From JBHIDJ01 sp046760105 (GTDB taxonomy: Bacteria > Pseudomonadota > Gammaproteobacteria > Acidiferrobacterales > SPGG2), in NCBI GenBank assembly GCA_046760105.1, contig JBHIDJ010000061.1, positions 1-16,571 of the forward strand: 16,571 bases of DNA, read 5' to 3'. Both the position numbers and the translations under genes were made by a program. The notes beneath the pieces were generated by a model that did no database searches, was not told where the DNA came from, and saw only the letters and a program-made list of their open reading frames with translations. Each line of letters starts with the position of its first letter. Within the stretch, counting starts at the first letter, position 1. Below are positions 14,646-16,571 of this stretch, one piece after another.

Positions 14646-16010
14646 ATGCCGTTTATTCCACATACCGAAGCTGACGTAAAAGCGATGCTGCATGCCATCG
14701 GGGTCGACAGCATCGAGGCGTTGTTCGACGAGATTCCCAAGAACCTACGCTGCGGTGAACTGAGCGGCGTGCCGTCACGCATGAGCGAAATGGAGATCAC
14801 ACGCCTGATGCAGAAGCGCGCGGAGCAGGACGGTCACTATGCGAACTTCATCGGCGCGGGTGCCTATGAACACCATATCCCGGCGGCTGTATGGGAGATC
14901 ACTACGCGCGGCGAATTCTACAGCGCCTACACACCCTACCAGGCGGAGGCAAGCCAGGGCACGCTGCAGGTCTTGTATGAGTTTCAAACCATGATGGCGA
15001 GTCTGACGGGCATGGATGTCGCCAACGCATCGCTGTACGACGGGGCCTCGGCATTGGCGGAGGCCGTGCTGATGGCAGTGCGGGTCCACAAGAAAGCACG
15101 GCGCGTGCTGGTGCCGAATTCCGTGCACCCGATCTACCGTCAGGTAGCGCATAGCATCGTCAAGAATCAGAACATAGAACTGGTCGAAGTCCCCTACAGC
15201 AACCAAGGCGGGAACACGTTGGCGGATGCGCTCAAGGCCCACGAAGGGGGTGACTACGCGGCCTTGGTGGTTTCGCAACCCAACTTCTTCGGCGTGCTGG
15301 AAGAGGTGGACGATTTGGCTCGCTGGGCACGTCGGCAGGGCGCGCTCGTGATTGCGGTCGTAAATCCCGTTTCACTCGGCGTGTTGACATCACCGGGCGA
15401 GTGGGGCGAAGACGGTGCAGACATCGTTGTCGGCGAAGGACAGCCGCTCGGGGCACCGCTCTCCTCGGGGGGCCCCTATTTTGGTTTCATGTGTTGTAAA
15501 CAGGCTAACGTGCGCCAAATGCCTGGACGCATTGTCGGGCGAACCGTAGACCTGGATGGCAAGCCCGGATTCACCTTGACGTTACAGGCGCGCGAACAGC
15601 ACATTCGGCGCTCGAAGGCGACGTCCAACATCTGTACCAACCAGGGACTACTCGCCACCGCCGCTACCATCCACATGGCGTTGCTTGGCCCAGAGGGTCT
15701 GGAACGAGTGGCCGCTCAATGTCATGCGAATACGCTGGCACTGTTAGAGAGGTTAACCGCGATTCCGGGCGTAAAACGTGTATTCGACCGGCCCGTGTTT
15801 CATGAGGTGGTCCTGGGGCTGAACGCGCCCGCCAGCGATGTCCTGCGCCACCTCGAGGCGCAAGGCATCCTCGGGGGTTATAACCTCAACCAACATTACC
15901 CGGAACTGGGCGAAGCGATTCTCGTGTGTGCCACAGAGACACGGACCGCAGAGGACATAGACGACTACGTGCGTCACCTCGGGTCCATCATGGAACAGGC
16001 GCAAACTTGA
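14646..16010 (+). CDS. gcvPA: Glycine dehydrogenase (decarboxylating) subunit 1
   Basis: The N-terminal half-type subunit of the split P-protein, which decarboxylates glycine and loads the aminomethyl group on GcvH. It has 454 residues, typical for GcvPA. The N-terminus MPFIPHTEADVKAML and the segments YEHHIPAAVWEI, FYSAYTPYQAEASQGTLQ and NASLYDGASALAEA are characteristic. The PLP-binding lysine belongs to subunit 2, which is not in the window. It follows gcvH by 23 bases. A weak AGGAG lies about 20 bases before the ATG, too far for a strong ribosome site, so coupling to gcvH is likely. The gene after it is tpx, not gcvPB. Confidence 0.97.
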   Translation: MPFIPHTEADVKAMLHAIGVDSIEALFDEIPKNLRCGELSGVPSRMSEMEITRLMQKRAEQDGHYANFIGAGAYEHHIPAAVWEITTRGEFYSAYTPYQAEASQGTLQVLYEFQTMMASLTGMDVANASLYDGASALAEAVLMAVRVHKKARRVLVPNSVHPIYRQVAHSIVKNQNIELVEVPYSNQGGNTLADALKAHEGGDYAALVVSQPNFFGVLEEVDDLARWARRQGALVIAVVNPVSLGVLTSPGEWGEDGADIVVGEGQPLGAPLSSGGPYFGFMCCKQANVRQMPGRIVGRTVDLDGKPGFTLTLQAREQHIRRSKATSNICTNQGLLATAATIHMALLGPEGLERVAAQCHANTLALLERLTAIPGVKRVFDRPVFHEVVLGLNAPASDVLRHLEAQGILGGYNLNQHYPELGEAILVCATETRTAEDIDDYVRHLGSIMEQAQT

Positions 16011-16076
16011 CCGCTTTTGCGTGCCGCGAGCGAGCGGTGACAGCTGACCGCCATCAGCTATAAGGAGGAGACAATC

Positions 16077-16571
16077 ATGGCGAGCATAACCTTTCACGGC
16101 AACGCGATCAGCACGAATGGCGATCTGCCGGCGGAGGGCGCGCAGGCACCAGGCTTCATGCTCGTGGGTGCTGACCTTAGCGATGTCTCGCTCGCGGATT
16201 TCAAGGGTAAGAAGAAGCTGTTGAATATCGTGCCAAGCCTGGACACACCGGTATGCGCTACTTCGACAAAGAGGTTCAATGGCTATGCCCAGGGGCGCGA
16301 TGATGTAGTGGTGTTAGTGATCTCCGCGGATCTTCCGTTTGCGCAATCGCGATTCTGCAGCGCGGAAAACACAGACAACGTCAAAACGTTGTCCATGATG
16401 CGCGGTGCCGATTTTGCCAAGGACTACGGTGTGTTGATCGAGGACAGCCCGCTCGCTGGTCTCACAGCGCGTGCGGTAGTCATCATCGACGAGAACGACA
16501 AGGTTATTTATACGGAGCTTGTGCCGGAGATCGCACAAGAACCGGATTACGATAAGGCTATTGCGGCATTG
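16077..16571 (+). CDS. tpx: Thiol peroxidase (partial, runs off the right edge)
   Basis: Open for 165 codons to the window end with no stop; Tpx proteins are about 165-168 residues, so at most a few residues are missing. It is an atypical 2-Cys peroxiredoxin that removes peroxides using thioredoxin. The peroxidatic Cys60 is in IVPSLDTPVCATSTKRFN and the resolving Cys94 in LPFAQSRFCSAEN, both one less than in E. coli. The N-terminus ITFHGNAISTNGDLP is also typical. A strong ribosome site, TAAGGAGGAG (16061-16070), precedes the ATG. It lies 66 bases after gcvPA on the same strand with no terminator seen between, so it may be read through from the riboswitch operon or have its own promoter. Confidence 0.96.
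   Translation, partial: MASITFHGNAISTNGDLPAEGAQAPGFMLVGADLSDVSLADFKGKKKLLNIVPSLDTPVCATSTKRFNGYAQGRDDVVVLVISADLPFAQSRFCSAENTDNVKTLSMMRGADFAKDYGVLIEDSPLAGLTARAVVIIDENDKVIYTELVPEIAQEPDYDKAIAAL

Noticed and set aside
1..16571. Mobile elements, CRISPR arrays, phage or toxin-antitoxin systems
   Set aside because: No transposase, integrase, regularly spaced repeats or recognised defence genes were seen on either strand; all sizeable genes fit housekeeping families.

Overview
The window reads as ordinary chromosome from a gammaproteobacterium, probably an uncultured or early-branching one outside the Enterobacterales; base composition looks slightly above half G+C. Reasons: oligopeptidase A, a YgiM-type SH3/anchor protein and glutathione reductase closely match the enteric versions (reductase catalytic residues fall at the same numbers as in E. 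coli), while a two-subunit (GcvPA/GcvPB) P-protein, a DUF4124-glutaredoxin fusion and a cyclase-TolB-TPR protein are not enteric traits. I see no transposase, integrase, CRISPR array, tRNA or rRNA.

Layout. (1) 61-1947, minus: membrane-anchored class III nucleotide cyclase with TolB-like and TPR regions. (2) 2209-2691, plus: msrA, converging on a minus-strand group spanning 6178-2659: glutathione reductase, YrdA-type gamma-carbonic-anhydrase-like protein, a broken SRPBCC gene remnant, an intact SRPBCC gene and a glutaminyl-peptide cyclotransferase. (3) 6265-9724, plus: oligopeptidase A, SH3/anchor membrane protein and a periplasmic glutaredoxin, tightly packed; then xthA. (4) 10694-13524, plus: a Fur-controlled ferric iron ABC importer with binding protein and fused permease but no ATPase. 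(5) 13724-16010: a promoter, a tandem glycine riboswitch with a terminator, then gcvH and gcvPA. (6) 16077 to the right edge: thiol peroxidase tpx, cut by the window end within or at its last codons.

Themes. Many genes serve thiol/peroxide redox defence and repair (msrA, gor, periplasmic glutaredoxin, xthA, tpx) alongside Fur-regulated iron uptake. The best regulatory element is the 705-base gap at 13525-14229. It holds a complete glycine-sensing leader whose second aptamer can compete directly with an intrinsic terminator, consistent with glycine turning on the glycine cleavage genes. Its two aptamers share almost the same P3 helix sequence, so strands of one can pair perfectly with the other, and the first aptamer has a weakened P2. 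gcvT is absent from its usual place, and tpx sits where gcvPB would often be.

I do not find a clearly new defence or mobile system. The most unusual items are the riboswitch architecture, the gcv-tpx arrangement, the SRPBCC remnant, the ATPase-less iron importer and the periplasmic glutaredoxin fusion.
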